Below are positions 25,339 to 34,968 of a stretch of DNA of 64,000 bases, in pieces (position 1 is the first letter of the stretch; each line of letters opens with the position of its first letter). The translations under genes and the position numbers were made by a program. This stretch comes from an uncultured Duncaniella sp. (GTDB taxonomy: Bacteria > Bacteroidota > Bacteroidia > Bacteroidales > Muribaculaceae). The notes below the pieces were generated by a model that had not been told where the DNA came from, made no database searches, and was given only the letters and a program-made list of their open reading frames with translations. Location of the stretch: positions 58,338 through 122,337 of the forward strand of contig CAJTMJ010000005.1 of assembly GCA_910577335.1 (NCBI GenBank), written 5' to 3'.

Positions 25339-25806
25339 ATGATAGATAAGCAAATCATAACCAATCTCGTGGAGGAAGCGATAGCCCACACGGATGCCTT
25401 TGTGGTGGATATAACCGTATCAGCCGCCAACGACATCGTGGTAGAGCTTGACAGCCTCACGGGTATCGATCTTGACTTCTGCGCCGAGGTAAACCGCAAG
25501 CTTAACGAAGCCCTTGACCGCGACGATGAAGATTACAGCCTTGAAGTAGGCTCCGCATCACTGACCGCCCCGTTTAAAGTGAGAGGTCAGTATGAAAAAA
25601 ATCTCGGCAATGAAGTGGAAGTCCTCACTACTGACGGGAAAAAGCTTAAAGGGACACTGACAGAACTTGGCGACGACACATTCACAGTAGAAGTGGAGCG
25701 CAAAGTCAAAGAACCGGGAGCTAAACGCCCCGTAATGGTCAAAGAGCCTATGGTGATACCGTTCGCCGAAGCAAAAAAAGTAAATTACCTCATAGATTTT
25801 AAATAA
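25339..25806 (+). CDS. rimP: Ribosome maturation factor RimP
   Basis: 155 residues. An N-terminal alpha/beta domain contains VDSLTGIDLDFCAEVNRKLN and the LEVGSASLTAPFK motif matches the LEVSSPG-type RimP signature. A C-terminal SH3-like domain (residues 88-155) follows. RimP binds the 30S subunit during late assembly. First gene of the conserved rimP-nusA-infB operon, 73 nt before nusA. Confidence 0.93.
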   Translation: MIDKQIITNLVEEAIAHTDAFVVDITVSAANDIVVELDSLTGIDLDFCAEVNRKLNEALDRDDEDYSLEVGSASLTAPFKVRGQYEKNLGNEVEVLTTDGKKLKGTLTELGDDTFTVEVERKVKEPGAKRPVMVKEPMVIPFAEAKKVNYLIDFK

Positions 25807-25879
25807 AATAGATTTCAAAAAATAATCTACCCATGGCATTGCCTCCTAAGCGATGCCGTTTTTCTAAAAGAATCCAGAT

Positions 25880-27139
25880 ATGGCAAGAAAAGAAGAAGCT
25901 CCTAATATGGTGGAGCGTTTTGCTGAGTTTAAAGAGCTTAAGAATATAGACAAGGCAACAATGATCAGCGTGTTAGAGGAATCGTTCCGAAACGTGCTTG
26001 CAAAGATGTTTGGCACAGACGAGAACCTTGACGTGATCATGAACCCCGACAAAGGTGACGTGCAGATATTCCAGAACCTTGAAGTGGTTCAGGACGGACA
26101 GGTCACCAACCCTAACCTCGAAATAGCGCTCAGTGACGCCCGCGCCGATGATGACCCCGATGTTGAGATAGGCGAGGAACACACCAAGGAAATCTTCTTT
26201 GCAGACTTCGGTCGCCGTGCCATCCTTAACCTCCGCCAGACACTCCAGTCAAAGATCCTCGACCTTCAGAAAGAGGCAATCTACTCCAAGTTCAAAGAGA
26301 TGGAAGGTGAACTCGTGTCAGGCGAAGTATATCAAACATGGTCACGCGAAACCCTCCTGCTCGACGACGAAAAGAACGAGCTGCTTCTCCCGAAGAGCGA
26401 ATCGATCCCCGGCGACTTCTTCCGCAAGGGTGAGACAGTGCTCGCAGTGATAGCCAACGTTGACAACAAGAACAACAACCCGAAGATCACAGTGTCACGT
26501 ACGAACGACACATTCCTCCGCCGCCTGTTCGAACGTGAAGTGCCTGAAATCCATGATGGGCTCATCAATATCCGTGCCGTAGCCCGCATCCCGGGCGAAC
26601 GTGCCAAGATAGCAGTGGAGAGCTTCGATGAACGCATTGACCCGGTAGGCGCATGTGTCGGCGTGAAGGGTTCACGTATCCATGGTATCGTCCGTGAGCT
26701 TCGCAACGAGAATATCGATGTGATCAACTACACAGCCAACCCCTCGCTCTTCATACAGCGTGCCCTCAGCCCGGCGAAAATCTCGACCATCCATCTTGAC
26801 GAGGAGGAGAAGAAAGCCGAGGTATTCCTTCACCCCGAAGAGGTGTCGCTCGCTATCGGTAAGGGTGGCCTCAACATAAAGCTAGCCTCAATGCTCACAG
26901 GCTACACCATCGACGTTTACCGTGACACCCCCGAACAGGTTGACGAAGATATCTACTTGGATGAATTCAAGGATGAAATCGACGCATGGGTCATCGACGC
27001 CCTCAAGGATATGGGTTGCATCACAGCGAAGAATGTGCTCAACACCCCGCGTCAGGAGCTTATCGACCGCGCCGACCTTGAAGAGGACACAGTGGACAAT
27101 GTGATCCGCATCCTCAAAGCCGAGTTCGAGGAAGAATAA
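25880..27139 (+). CDS. nusA: Transcription termination/antitermination protein NusA
   Basis: 419 residues. The NusA N-terminal domain contacts RNA polymerase, followed by S1 (about 130-200) and two KH domains (with VGVKGSRIHGIVREL and AIGKGGLNIKLAS). A short acidic C-terminal segment takes the place of the E. coli repeats, which is usual in this phylum. Works in pausing, termination and antitermination. NusA and IF-2 share the operon and its leader. Confidence 0.95.
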   Translation: MARKEEAPNMVERFAEFKELKNIDKATMISVLEESFRNVLAKMFGTDENLDVIMNPDKGDVQIFQNLEVVQDGQVTNPNLEIALSDARADDDPDVEIGEEHTKEIFFADFGRRAILNLRQTLQSKILDLQKEAIYSKFKEMEGELVSGEVYQTWSRETLLLDDEKNELLLPKSESIPGDFFRKGETVLAVIANVDNKNNNPKITVSRTNDTFLRRLFEREVPEIHDGLINIRAVARIPGERAKIAVESFDERIDPVGACVGVKGSRIHGIVRELRNENIDVINYTANPSLFIQRALSPAKISTIHLDEEEKKAEVFLHPEEVSLAIGKGGLNIKLASMLTGYTIDVYRDTPEQVDEDIYLDEFKDEIDAWVIDALKDMGCITAKNVLNTPRQELIDRADLEEDTVDNVIRILKAEFEEE

Positions 27140-27147
27140 GACAGGGC

Positions 27148-27205
27148 TAAACGGCAATTCGGACCGACAGGACGAACCCGACCCGACAGGACGAACCCGA
27201 CTCAA
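27148..27205. repeat. Two-copy GACAGGACGAACCCGAC repeat between nusA and infB
   Basis: The 17-nt unit occurs twice in tandem with a short spacer. It resembles the GTCCGAT-type array at 8030-8105 when read on the other strand. Lies inside the operon, downstream of the nusA stop. Confidence 0.6.
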
Positions 27206-27237
27206 TAATAATTAAGAAAATAACCAAACTCCCTATA

Positions 27238-30200
27238 ATGCCGAGAATAAAAATAAGTCAAGCTGCAAAAGAATTCAACGTGTCGATCTCAACCGTGGTC
27301 GAACAGTTGCAAAAGAAGGGTATAACCATTGACGCCACCAGCCCCAACACTCGACTGGATGATGCTTCATACGCCATTTTGGTTGATGCGTTCCAACCCG
27401 ACAAGGACCGCATAGCGAAGATACGCAATGGCAACAACAAAGGAAAGGGCGAGAATCCCGCACCGGCTCCCGCACCAGCGAAGGAGAAACCGGAAGAGCC
27501 CACAGCACACCAGCCAGCCACCACAGGACCTCGTGTGATAGGGCGAATTGAACTCGACAATCATAATAATCCCATAGTACAAAAGCCTAAGGCGGAACAG
27601 GAACCTAAAGCCGAAACAAAGCCTCAGGAGAAACCGGCACCCGCTCCCAAACCGACTCCTAAAGCGGAGGAGAAGAGTCAGCCTGCCGAAAAACCTGAAG
27701 TGAAAGCTCCGGCTCCCACACCTGCGCCCGCTCAGGAAAAGGCACAGGCACCTGCCGCTGAACCTAAAAAGCAGGAAGCTCCCAAGCAGCCCGCACAGGC
27801 TCAGACACCCAAGCAGGAAACTGAACAGCCCAAGCCCAAACAGGAGGCTGCGCCCGCTCCTGCCGCTACCCAGAAGAAAGAAGCGGCAAAACAGGTAAAC
27901 AACGCAGTGACAAATACAAACGTGAAACAACAGAAACCCGAAACCAAACAGGGGCAACCAGCACAGAAACAGCAGAACCGCCCTGCCGCCCAAAAGCCGG
28001 CGGAGAAACCCGTTCAGAAACCCGCTCCCGCTGAGACAGCCAAGGCAGAGGATGAAGTGTTCCGCTATAATAGCGATGCTACAGTTACAGCCCCGAAGGT
28101 GGTGGGACGTATTGACCTTTCGGCTCTCAACCAGTCAACCCGTCCGAAGAAAAAGAGCAAGGAGGAACGCCGTAACGAGCGCATAGCTAAGGACCGTGCC
28201 GCACAGGCAGCCAACGGTGCCGGAGGTGACCGCAAGAAACGCCGCCGCATAGGGGGTAAGGAAAAGATTGACATCGAAAAGACCCTCAACCAAGGTAATG
28301 AAAACCATGGCGGAGGTGGCAATAACGGAGGCGGCAATCGCCGCAGCGAACGTGGCGGCCGCAACAAAGAACGCAACAAACGTCCGCTCCACACCGAGGT
28401 TAACGAGGAAGATGTACAGAAACAGGTACGCGAGACCCTTGCACGTCTGACCAGCAAGGACAAAGGTCAGAAGAAGGGCGCTAAATGGCGCAAGGAGAAG
28501 CGTGAAGCATTCGCCAGCCGTGCAAATGAAGCTGCAGCCGAAGCAGCAGCTGAAAGCAAGGTACTCAAGCTTACCGAGTTTGTGACTGCCAATGACCTCG
28601 CAGTGATGATGGATGTACCCATCAACAATGTCATTGCCACATGTATGAACCTTGGCGTTATGGTGTCGATAAATCAGCGTCTTGACGCCGAAACTATCAA
28701 TATCGTTGCTGACGAATTCGGATTCAAGACCGAATATGTTTCGGCAGAAGTGGTGGAAGCCATACATCAGGAAGAGGATTCAGATGACGAACTTGTGACA
28801 CGTCCGCCTATCGTGACTGTGATGGGACACGTTGACCACGGTAAGACATCGCTCCTCGACTACATACGTAACGCAAACGTGATAGCCGGTGAAGCCGGAG
28901 GTATCACACAGCACATCGGTGCTTACAATGTGAAGCTCTCGGACGGCCGCCATATCACATTCCTTGACACACCGGGTCACGAAGCATTTACCGCGATGCG
29001 TGCCCGTGGAGCCAAGGTGACCGACCTCTGTATCATCATAGTGGCAGCCGACGATAATGTCATGCCGCAGACCGTGGAAGCTATCAACCACGCTTCCGCA
29101 GCCGGCGTGCCTATCGTGTTTGCCATCAACAAGATAGATAAACCTGCCGCCAACCCCGACAAGATCAAGGAAGAACTCGCCCAGATGAACTACCTTGTGG
29201 AAGAATGGGGCGGTAAATACCAGTCGCAGGACATTTCAGCCAAGAAGGGTATCGGCGTTGACGAGCTTATGGAGAAAGTGCTTCTCGAAGCCGAACTCCT
29301 CGACCTCAAAGCCAATCCCAACCGCCGTGCAACCGGTTCAATCATAGAGTCATCACTTGACAAGGGTCGCGGTTATGTGGCAACAGTGCTCGTGCAGAAC
29401 GGAACACTGCGTGTGGGCGACACTATCCTCGCCGGAACTCATTTCGGAAAGGTTAAGGCTATGTTCAACGAACGTAACCAGCGTATCACCGAAGCAGGTC
29501 CGGCAGAGCCGACACTCATACTCGGTCTTAACGGCGCTCCTACCGCAGGCGACACATTCAACGTGATGGAGACTGAACAGGAAGCCCGTGAAATCGCCAC
29601 CAAGCGTGAACAGCTGCAACGAGAACTCGGTCTGCGCACAGCCAAGCGTACCACTCTTGAAGAGATCGGACGCCGCCGTGCCATCGGCAACTTCCACGAG
29701 CTTAACATCATCGTCAAAGGTGACGTTGACGGTTCTATCGAGGCTCTTTCCGACTCACTCATCAAGCTTTCGACCGAAGAGGTCAAAATCAATGTCCTCC
29801 ACAAGGCTGTGGGAGCCATTTCAGAGAGCGATGTCACACTCGCAGCAGCATCAGACGCTATCATCATCGGTTTCCAAGTGCGTCCTTCTCAGGCAGCACG
29901 ACGTGCGGCAGAGCATGACGGCGTTGAAATACGCCTCTACTCAGTCATCTACCAAGCCATCGAGGAGGTCAAGGATGCGATGGAGGGTATGCTCGCTCCG
30001 GAAATCAAGGAGGAGATTATCGGTACTGCGGAAGTGCTTCAGACATTCCATATCTCAAAGGTCGGCACCATCGCCGGAGCTATCGTGCGTGAAGGCAAGC
30101 TCAAACGCGGCTGCAAAGTGCGCTTGATACGTGACGGCATCGTACGCTACACAGGCGAGCTTGGTTCGCTTAAGCGTATGAAGGATGATGTCAAGGAGGT

Positions 30201-30306
30201 AACCTCAGGCTACGACTGCGGTCTGTCAATCGCCGGATACAATGACATTCAGGAACATGATGTCATAGAAGGATACGAGGAGGTTGAAGTGAAGAAGTCG
30301 CTCTAA
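27238..30306 (+). CDS. infB: Translation initiation factor IF-2
   Basis: 1022 residues. An IF2N helix domain sits at 1-50. A low-complexity linker of Lys/Pro/Ala/Gln/Glu runs from about 60 to 420, then a second IF2N domain precedes the GTPase. The G domain has VTVMGHVDHGKTSLLD (near 527), DTPGHEAF and NKID, followed by domains II-IV. It places initiator tRNA on the 30S subunit. The linker is far longer than in E. coli but usual for Bacteroidetes. Stop and folK start overlap (TAATG). Confidence 0.97.
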   Translation: MPRIKISQAAKEFNVSISTVVEQLQKKGITIDATSPNTRLDDASYAILVDAFQPDKDRIAKIRNGNNKGKGENPAPAPAPAKEKPEEPTAHQPATTGPRVIGRIELDNHNNPIVQKPKAEQEPKAETKPQEKPAPAPKPTPKAEEKSQPAEKPEVKAPAPTPAPAQEKAQAPAAEPKKQEAPKQPAQAQTPKQETEQPKPKQEAAPAPAATQKKEAAKQVNNAVTNTNVKQQKPETKQGQPAQKQQNRPAAQKPAEKPVQKPAPAETAKAEDEVFRYNSDATVTAPKVVGRIDLSALNQSTRPKKKSKEERRNERIAKDRAAQAANGAGGDRKKRRRIGGKEKIDIEKTLNQGNENHGGGGNNGGGNRRSERGGRNKERNKRPLHTEVNEEDVQKQVRETLARLTSKDKGQKKGAKWRKEKREAFASRANEAAAEAAAESKVLKLTEFVTANDLAVMMDVPINNVIATCMNLGVMVSINQRLDAETINIVADEFGFKTEYVSAEVVEAIHQEEDSDDELVTRPPIVTVMGHVDHGKTSLLDYIRNANVIAGEAGGITQHIGAYNVKLSDGRHITFLDTPGHEAFTAMRARGAKVTDLCIIIVAADDNVMPQTVEAINHASAAGVPIVFAINKIDKPAANPDKIKEELAQMNYLVEEWGGKYQSQDISAKKGIGVDELMEKVLLEAELLDLKANPNRRATGSIIESSLDKGRGYVATVLVQNGTLRVGDTILAGTHFGKVKAMFNERNQRITEAGPAEPTLILGLNGAPTAGDTFNVMETEQEAREIATKREQLQRELGLRTAKRTTLEEIGRRRAIGNFHELNIIVKGDVDGSIEALSDSLIKLSTEEVKINVLHKAVGAISESDVTLAAASDAIIIGFQVRPSQAARRAAEHDGVEIRLYSVIYQAIEEVKDAMEGMLAPEIKEEIIGTAEVLQTFHISKVGTIAGAIVREGKLKRGCKVRLIRDGIVRYTGELGSLKRMKDDVKEVTSGYDCGLSIAGYNDIQEHDVIEGYEEVEVKKSL

Positions 30307-30785
30307 TGCCTACAATATTCCTAAACATAGGTTCAAACAACGGCGACCGCCATGCTCTGATCGAGCAGGCGGTCGCCGCCGTATCTGAGATATACCCCGG
30401 GGCGAGAGTTCGCCGGTCGGATTACATAGAGACCGAGCCTTGGGGGTTTGAATCGGAGTACAGATTTTTAAATATAGGGGTTGCGGTCACTGTTGACAAT
30501 GGCGACTGGGGGGAGGAGCAGTGCTTGCAGACATTGCATAAAATTGCCGCCGTCGAGCGTGGTATAGATGCGTCGCCGCACAGGGACTCCGAGGGGAATT
30601 ATATCGACCGGAAAATCGACATCGACATTATAGCGATAGATGATATGGTGATGGATACTCCTGAACTGACGTTGCCACATCCACGGATGCATCTGCGGGA
30701 GTTTGTGTTGAAGCCGATGGCGCAGCTTGCCCCGGAATGGCGACACCCTATATTGAATCTGACTGCGGAGGAGTTGATAAAATAA
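30306..30785 (+). CDS. folK: HPPK, hydroxymethyl-dihydropterin pyrophosphokinase
   Basis: 159 residues. N-terminal IFLNIGSNNGDR and the RKIDIDIIAIDD plus LPHPRMHLREFVLKPM motifs are the HPPK signature. The enzyme transfers pyrophosphate from ATP to 6-hydroxymethyl-dihydropterin in folate synthesis. It begins on the last base of the infB stop (TAATG), so it is translationally coupled to the initiation factor gene, an unusual but plausible operon tail. Confidence 0.92.
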   Translation: MPTIFLNIGSNNGDRHALIEQAVAAVSEIYPGARVRRSDYIETEPWGFESEYRFLNIGVAVTVDNGDWGEEQCLQTLHKIAAVERGIDASPHRDSEGNYIDRKIDIDIIAIDDMVMDTPELTLPHPRMHLREFVLKPMAQLAPEWRHPILNLTAEELIK

Positions 30786-30814
30786 AAGCTGTCGCAAAAC
30801 GGGACCTTGGCTGT

Positions 30815-30850
30815 CGGCTATCGGATGCTCCGTGGGAGCATCCCTACTTT
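30815..30850. repeat. REP-like palindrome, copy 1 (between folK and manA)
   Basis: Perfect 9-bp stem GGATGCTCC/GGAGCATCC (30823-30831 and 30835-30843) around a 3-nt loop. On the minus strand it fits GTAGGGA-N3-TYC-N3-GGA-N3-TCCGA, shared with 55106-55135 and 55166-55197. It may serve as a two-way terminator between the convergent folK and manA genes. Confidence 0.65.
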
Positions 30851-31835
30851 AGCTCTGGACTGTGATTATTTCGCCGGTACCGGTGGCGCGGATATCGGTC
30901 ATGGTTGCCGGGAAAAGGAGGGTTTCTCCCTGCGCCATTTTGATTGTGCCAAATTGCGACTCAGTGACGGCTGATGATGCGGAGGGGATGTTATATGTCA
31001 CCTCTGCGTTGCCGTGGAGACACATTATAATGGTGAATGAATCTCTGTCGTGGCTCACTTTCCGGGCTTCGGAGGAAAGATTCATCTTCCTAACATCGAA
31101 ATATTTACAGTTAGCGAGGTCATCGCCCACCGGGTTACTCTTATAGGTCGGATAGACAGTATAGTCTATGGCGTCACGAGCCTGTTCGGTGTGGAGTTCA
31201 CGAGGATTGCCATCCTTGTCACGGCGGTCATAATCGTATATGCGGTAAGTGATATCGCTTGTTTGCTGAATTTCGGCAAGCAGGTTTCCGGCACCTATCG
31301 CATGAATACGCCCTGCCGGGAGAAAGAATGTGTCGCCGGGAGCCGAATCGTATGCAGCAATCACATCCATGATGGTATTGTCAGCCACACGGCTCTCATA
31401 TTCATCAGGGGTGATCTGTTCCTTAAGTCCGGCATATATACGAGCGTCTGGAATGGTCTCAATGACGTGCCACATCTCGGTCTTTCCGGGGCAATGGTGG
31501 CGTTTCTGAGCCAGTTCGTCATTGGGATGCACCTGCACCGAAAGGTCGGCACGGGCATCTATAAGTTTCACCAATAAAGGGAATCTATTGCCATATTTCT
31601 CATAGTTAGGTTTGCCGACAAGCTCAGCCCCGTACTCGTCGATAAGCTCAGTCAGGCTCTTACCTTTAAGCGGACCGCAGTCTACCACTGAGACATGTCC
31701 GGGGACGGCTGAAAGCTCCCAGCTTTCACCTATCTGTTGCTGATCGGTCGCAATACCTTTATAAGATGCGATTCTGTCTCCACCCCAGATTACCGATTTG
31801 AGGTATGGAGAGAAATGAATTGGTTGGTCTATCAT
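30849..31835 (-). CDS. manA: Mannose-6-phosphate isomerase, class I
   Basis: 328 residues from the ATG at 31835 (MIDQPIHFSPYLK); the frame is open 11 codons further upstream. Zinc-site motifs are QVHPND (His103), GKTEMWHV (Glu120) and AGRIHAIG (His178), typical of the short class I enzyme that interconverts fructose-6-P and mannose-6-P. Feeds mannose into glycan and LPS precursors. Not obviously in an operon; convergent with folK. Confidence 0.92.
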   Translation of the reverse strand: MIDQPIHFSPYLKSVIWGGDRIASYKGIATDQQQIGESWELSAVPGHVSVVDCGPLKGKSLTELIDEYGAELVGKPNYEKYGNRFPLLVKLIDARADLSVQVHPNDELAQKRHHCPGKTEMWHVIETIPDARIYAGLKEQITPDEYESRVADNTIMDVIAAYDSAPGDTFFLPAGRIHAIGAGNLLAEIQQTSDITYRIYDYDRRDKDGNPRELHTEQARDAIDYTVYPTYKSNPVGDDLANCKYFDVRKMNLSSEARKVSHDRDSFTIIMCLHGNAEVTYNIPSASSAVTESQFGTIKMAQGETLLFPATMTDIRATGTGEIITVQS

Positions 31836-31897
31836 TATATTATCGATTGCATAATAGCAAATACGCACAGAGGGGCAAAAACCCTCAATGCGATTTT

Positions 31898-32422
31898 TTA
31901 AAGCATCCTCAACGATGCAAGTTGCTCTATGACATCAAGACGGGAGAGAGAACGGCGTGACAGAAGAGTGGAGGCGAAATCGTGCGCTACCGACTGCACA
32001 CCGTGGTGAGAGAACACACGGGTTAGGTAGTTGAGATTCTTATCAAACAGACGGTCTATCTCATCATCGTCCAAAGAGCAGGATGTATGGCCCTCCTCAA
32101 CGGCAAGCGAATGGAGAGTGTCACGAAGATCATCCGACAAGCCTGTGCGCTTCATGACAAGATTACGGCAGAGAAGGTTAGACATGACCATCGCAATGCC
32201 GAGATTGTAGTTTTTCAGAATCTGATTCCACGCAGTCTTTGCCGAAACGCCCGGATTGCCGGCAAAATAAAAATCGGGCGACATGCTAACCATGTCGTTA
32301 GGATCGCCGTCGAGAGTAATCGATGCAAGCATATCCTCGCCATCGTAAACCACCAATCCTATAGCCATACCGGCTGCGCCGTAACTGCGGTCATTGTCAT
32401 CGCTATATTTAAGATTTTCCAT
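31898..32422 (-). CDS. Conserved hypothetical protein
   Basis: 174 residues, no signal peptide or membrane helix. The N-terminal half is beta-rich (YGAAGMAIGLVVYDGEDMLASI) and the C-terminal half helical with a charged DDDEIDRLFDKNLNYL stretch. I do not recognise the family. It lies upstream of manA on the same strand (62 nt from its ATG), which may mean co-transcription but says nothing firm about its role. Confidence 0.7.
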   Translation of the reverse strand: MENLKYSDDNDRSYGAAGMAIGLVVYDGEDMLASITLDGDPNDMVSMSPDFYFAGNPGVSAKTAWNQILKNYNLGIAMVMSNLLCRNLVMKRTGLSDDLRDTLHSLAVEEGHTSCSLDDDEIDRLFDKNLNYLTRVFSHHGVQSVAHDFASTLLSRRSLSRLDVIEQLASLRML

Positions 32423-32514
32423 ATATGTTATCAGGTTATTTTTTCATATCAAATTTATAAAAAATTTCTATAAGTATGAACAGAAAACGCCTTATCTAAG
32501 TTTTTTAAACAATT

Positions 32515-34968
32515 TTAATTCACAATAAGAATTTTCGTGACCACCTCTCCGGCTTCGGGCATATCGGGGCGAGTGGAAGCAAGCACATAATACACACCGC
32601 TTTTGGCTCTGCCGCCTGACAGCGAGGAGAGATCCCATTGTGCCATCCCGCCTTCGGAATAGAGTTGCGCCACAAGTCGCATTGACGCATCAACAATCTT
32701 CACTAATGAGCCGTCCATAAGACCGGTGATGGTCACAAATCCGGTGTATTCAGGGGTTACGGGGTTAGGGTATGCGTAAACTTCGGAATAATCGGGTTTG
32801 GCAGGGGATGAGTCAGATGAAAATTCTAAAAGCCCGGAAAGGGTGCCCACATATATCGAATTTGAATTCGGGTCGGCATATAGTGCCGTGATAGTGTTTG
32901 ATGGCAGAAGGGAATTATCAACGGTGTAATGGCTTATTATAGCATCGCCATTCTCGCTCACAAGATAAAGCCCTGAATTTTTCGTGCCGAGCCATTTCCG
33001 GTTTGAGTTATCGACGGCGATAGCATACACATCCTCACTGCCAAGGAGATAGTCGGCAAGATTTGAGCCGTCATTTCTCGGCACTTTAAGATGGCGAACC
33101 CTCATAGCCGGGTCAGTCAGTTCGGCGGGGCGGGAAATTTCAGCCACACCGGCGGAAGTGCCTATCCATACCCTTCCCCGCTTGTCCTCAACACCGCAAT
33201 AGAAGAAATCGGGAGTGAAAGACTTGCCGTCGGTATCATACAACGGATTATGTATCACGTAGCTGTCATCCGAGACATCTTCAACACGCTTTCCGTAATT
33301 ATAGCCGATGATACCGCCTCGGTATTGTGAGTCAAACAGCACACAAGTATTGCTGCTTTCACACACCACCATGCGCACATCCTTTGACAGTAGATACCTT
33401 CCAAGATCGGGCTGCACCCAGTCAGCGACAGTAAGTTTTGCGGGATCCTCAAGGCGACGGGATGCGGGGAGTATTGACATCGCAGGTAAGGATGTGTCGG
33501 CAGTGAACTCGGCAAGCCAGAAGTTACCTTCCGAGTCAATATATGCGGATGACGGACGGTTGGTATGCATCGGAGCGTTCGCCATTGAGAATCTACCTGT
33601 CTCCACGCCGTCACGGGTCACTACCACCCCGGTACCGGAAGCCGAACCGACATAGATCACCGAACTGTCCTCCGGATCGCCGATGACAAATGTCGGGTTC
33701 TCTATCTCCTTGCCGTCACGGGTACGGAGGTCGAGCGCAGTGACATCTTCGGGGGTCACAATATCAGCATGTAGTTTTACGCCATACCCTTCATTAAGCC
33801 CTACGGGGTGAAGCTGGTTCATGCCAAGATTACATATATAGAAGCCCGACACATCACCCGGCAAAGGGGATATTTTGCATATATTTCCAAAAGATGTTGC
33901 GCCGGATGGAAGGTAGCGGTCGTGCAGTACAGAGAGATTCGCCCCCTCCACTTTATATTCTCCCACGCCTTCCTCAGAAGCCGCCCATATAGAGGATGCT
34001 CCACGCAGAGTGGCGAGGCGGGAGTCTCGCAAAGGTTCGTGGATAGAGCAGACATCTGTAATATCTCCCTTGTTATTAATAAAATATAGCTTATCTGCGT
34101 TGCGGAAATATATCCCCTCAGGGGTAGGTATGAGATTGCTGACCTTTGAATAATTTCCTATTGCAGAGGACTCCGGGGTAGCTGAGCCTGACGGTATTTT
34201 AATCAGATTCAGATGTCCGGACTCAAGGGCGAGCAATGTTCCGGCGGGGTCAAGGATATGTAGTTCACTGATAGTTCCGGGATATTTCCCCTCCTTGGTA
34301 AAGAGATCAAAACTATTAAGGCGTTCACCTTTTGGCGCAGTATAAAGTGTATTGTCGTCAGTCGCTATCACCACATCACCATCGGTCAGAGCAATTGAAA
34401 CAACATTTTTGCCATATCTCCCCGACTGCTTCACCTCATGGCGTGTGTCACTGAATACCACTACACCAAATTCGGTCGCCACATATATCTCGTCACCACA
34501 AAATTTCACATCATTGATACCCTTGGCATGATCAAGCTGCGCCACTTTAATATCAGGAAGGTTTATCCGTTCCCCGTCCGGGTACAAGATGTCGATATTG
34601 GAGTTTGTATAGGCTACGAGGAGGTAATTTTTTGAATAGTTGTAATAGATATCGCTTATCCCGAAATCGCTGAGGTCACCGGCACCGTTGTATATCCGTG
34701 TTTCCTCATTATCTTTATCATATCGGTATAAACATCCACCGCTGACGTAATACACGTCATGGGGTGATTCAATAATTTGAGTGACATCCGAGAATACCGG
34801 GAAGAGCTGCCAATTGCCGGGTGCCATTTGCCCGTAAGCAAAGACAGGCACTAAAAATAGTAGTGCCACAATCCAGCCACGCACACACATAGCCGCCACC
34901 ATGTCACGCAGGGAGCGCCATCCCGGCAGCAGATTACCCGGTATATTTATGTTGTTCCGTATATTCAC
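32515..34968 (-). CDS. porZ: Type IX secretion system surface protein PorZ
   Basis: 817 residues. Signal peptide ends near residue 47 (LVPVFAYGQ); M1, M23 (34902) and M27 are possible starts, and M1 overlaps the rdgB stop by 4 nt (ATGA). Two propeller regions (for example residues 160-340 and 520-720) resemble the two-component-regulator propeller family. The tail carries YPNPVTPEYTGFVTITGL and ends KILIVN, the type IX C-terminal sorting domain pattern. PorZ helps attach cargo to anionic LPS at the cell surface. Its presence implies a type IX system elsewhere in the genome. Confidence 0.82.
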   Translation of the reverse strand: MNIRNNINIPGNLLPGWRSLRDMVAAMCVRGWIVALLFLVPVFAYGQMAPGNWQLFPVFSDVTQIIESPHDVYYVSGGCLYRYDKDNEETRIYNGAGDLSDFGISDIYYNYSKNYLLVAYTNSNIDILYPDGERINLPDIKVAQLDHAKGINDVKFCGDEIYVATEFGVVVFSDTRHEVKQSGRYGKNVVSIALTDGDVVIATDDNTLYTAPKGERLNSFDLFTKEGKYPGTISELHILDPAGTLLALESGHLNLIKIPSGSATPESSAIGNYSKVSNLIPTPEGIYFRNADKLYFINNKGDITDVCSIHEPLRDSRLATLRGASSIWAASEEGVGEYKVEGANLSVLHDRYLPSGATSFGNICKISPLPGDVSGFYICNLGMNQLHPVGLNEGYGVKLHADIVTPEDVTALDLRTRDGKEIENPTFVIGDPEDSSVIYVGSASGTGVVVTRDGVETGRFSMANAPMHTNRPSSAYIDSEGNFWLAEFTADTSLPAMSILPASRRLEDPAKLTVADWVQPDLGRYLLSKDVRMVVCESSNTCVLFDSQYRGGIIGYNYGKRVEDVSDDSYVIHNPLYDTDGKSFTPDFFYCGVEDKRGRVWIGTSAGVAEISRPAELTDPAMRVRHLKVPRNDGSNLADYLLGSEDVYAIAVDNSNRKWLGTKNSGLYLVSENGDAIISHYTVDNSLLPSNTITALYADPNSNSIYVGTLSGLLEFSSDSSPAKPDYSEVYAYPNPVTPEYTGFVTITGLMDGSLVKIVDASMRLVAQLYSEGGMAQWDLSSLSGGRAKSGVYYVLASTRPDMPEAGEVVTKILIVN

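Noticed and set aside
27367..27993. Long minus-strand frame (about 208 codons) opposite infB
   Set aside because: It arises from the Lys/Pro/Ala/Gln low-complexity linker of IF-2; the translation is Leu/Arg/Cys-rich with no motif, promoter or plausible start.
28135..28767. Second long minus-strand frame opposite infB
   Set aside because: Same cause as above; lies fully inside a certain gene and has no family features.
31835..31868. manA start at 31868
   Set aside because: The 11 extra residues (MRICYYAIDNI) do not resemble the family N-terminus, while MIDQPIHFSPYLK does.
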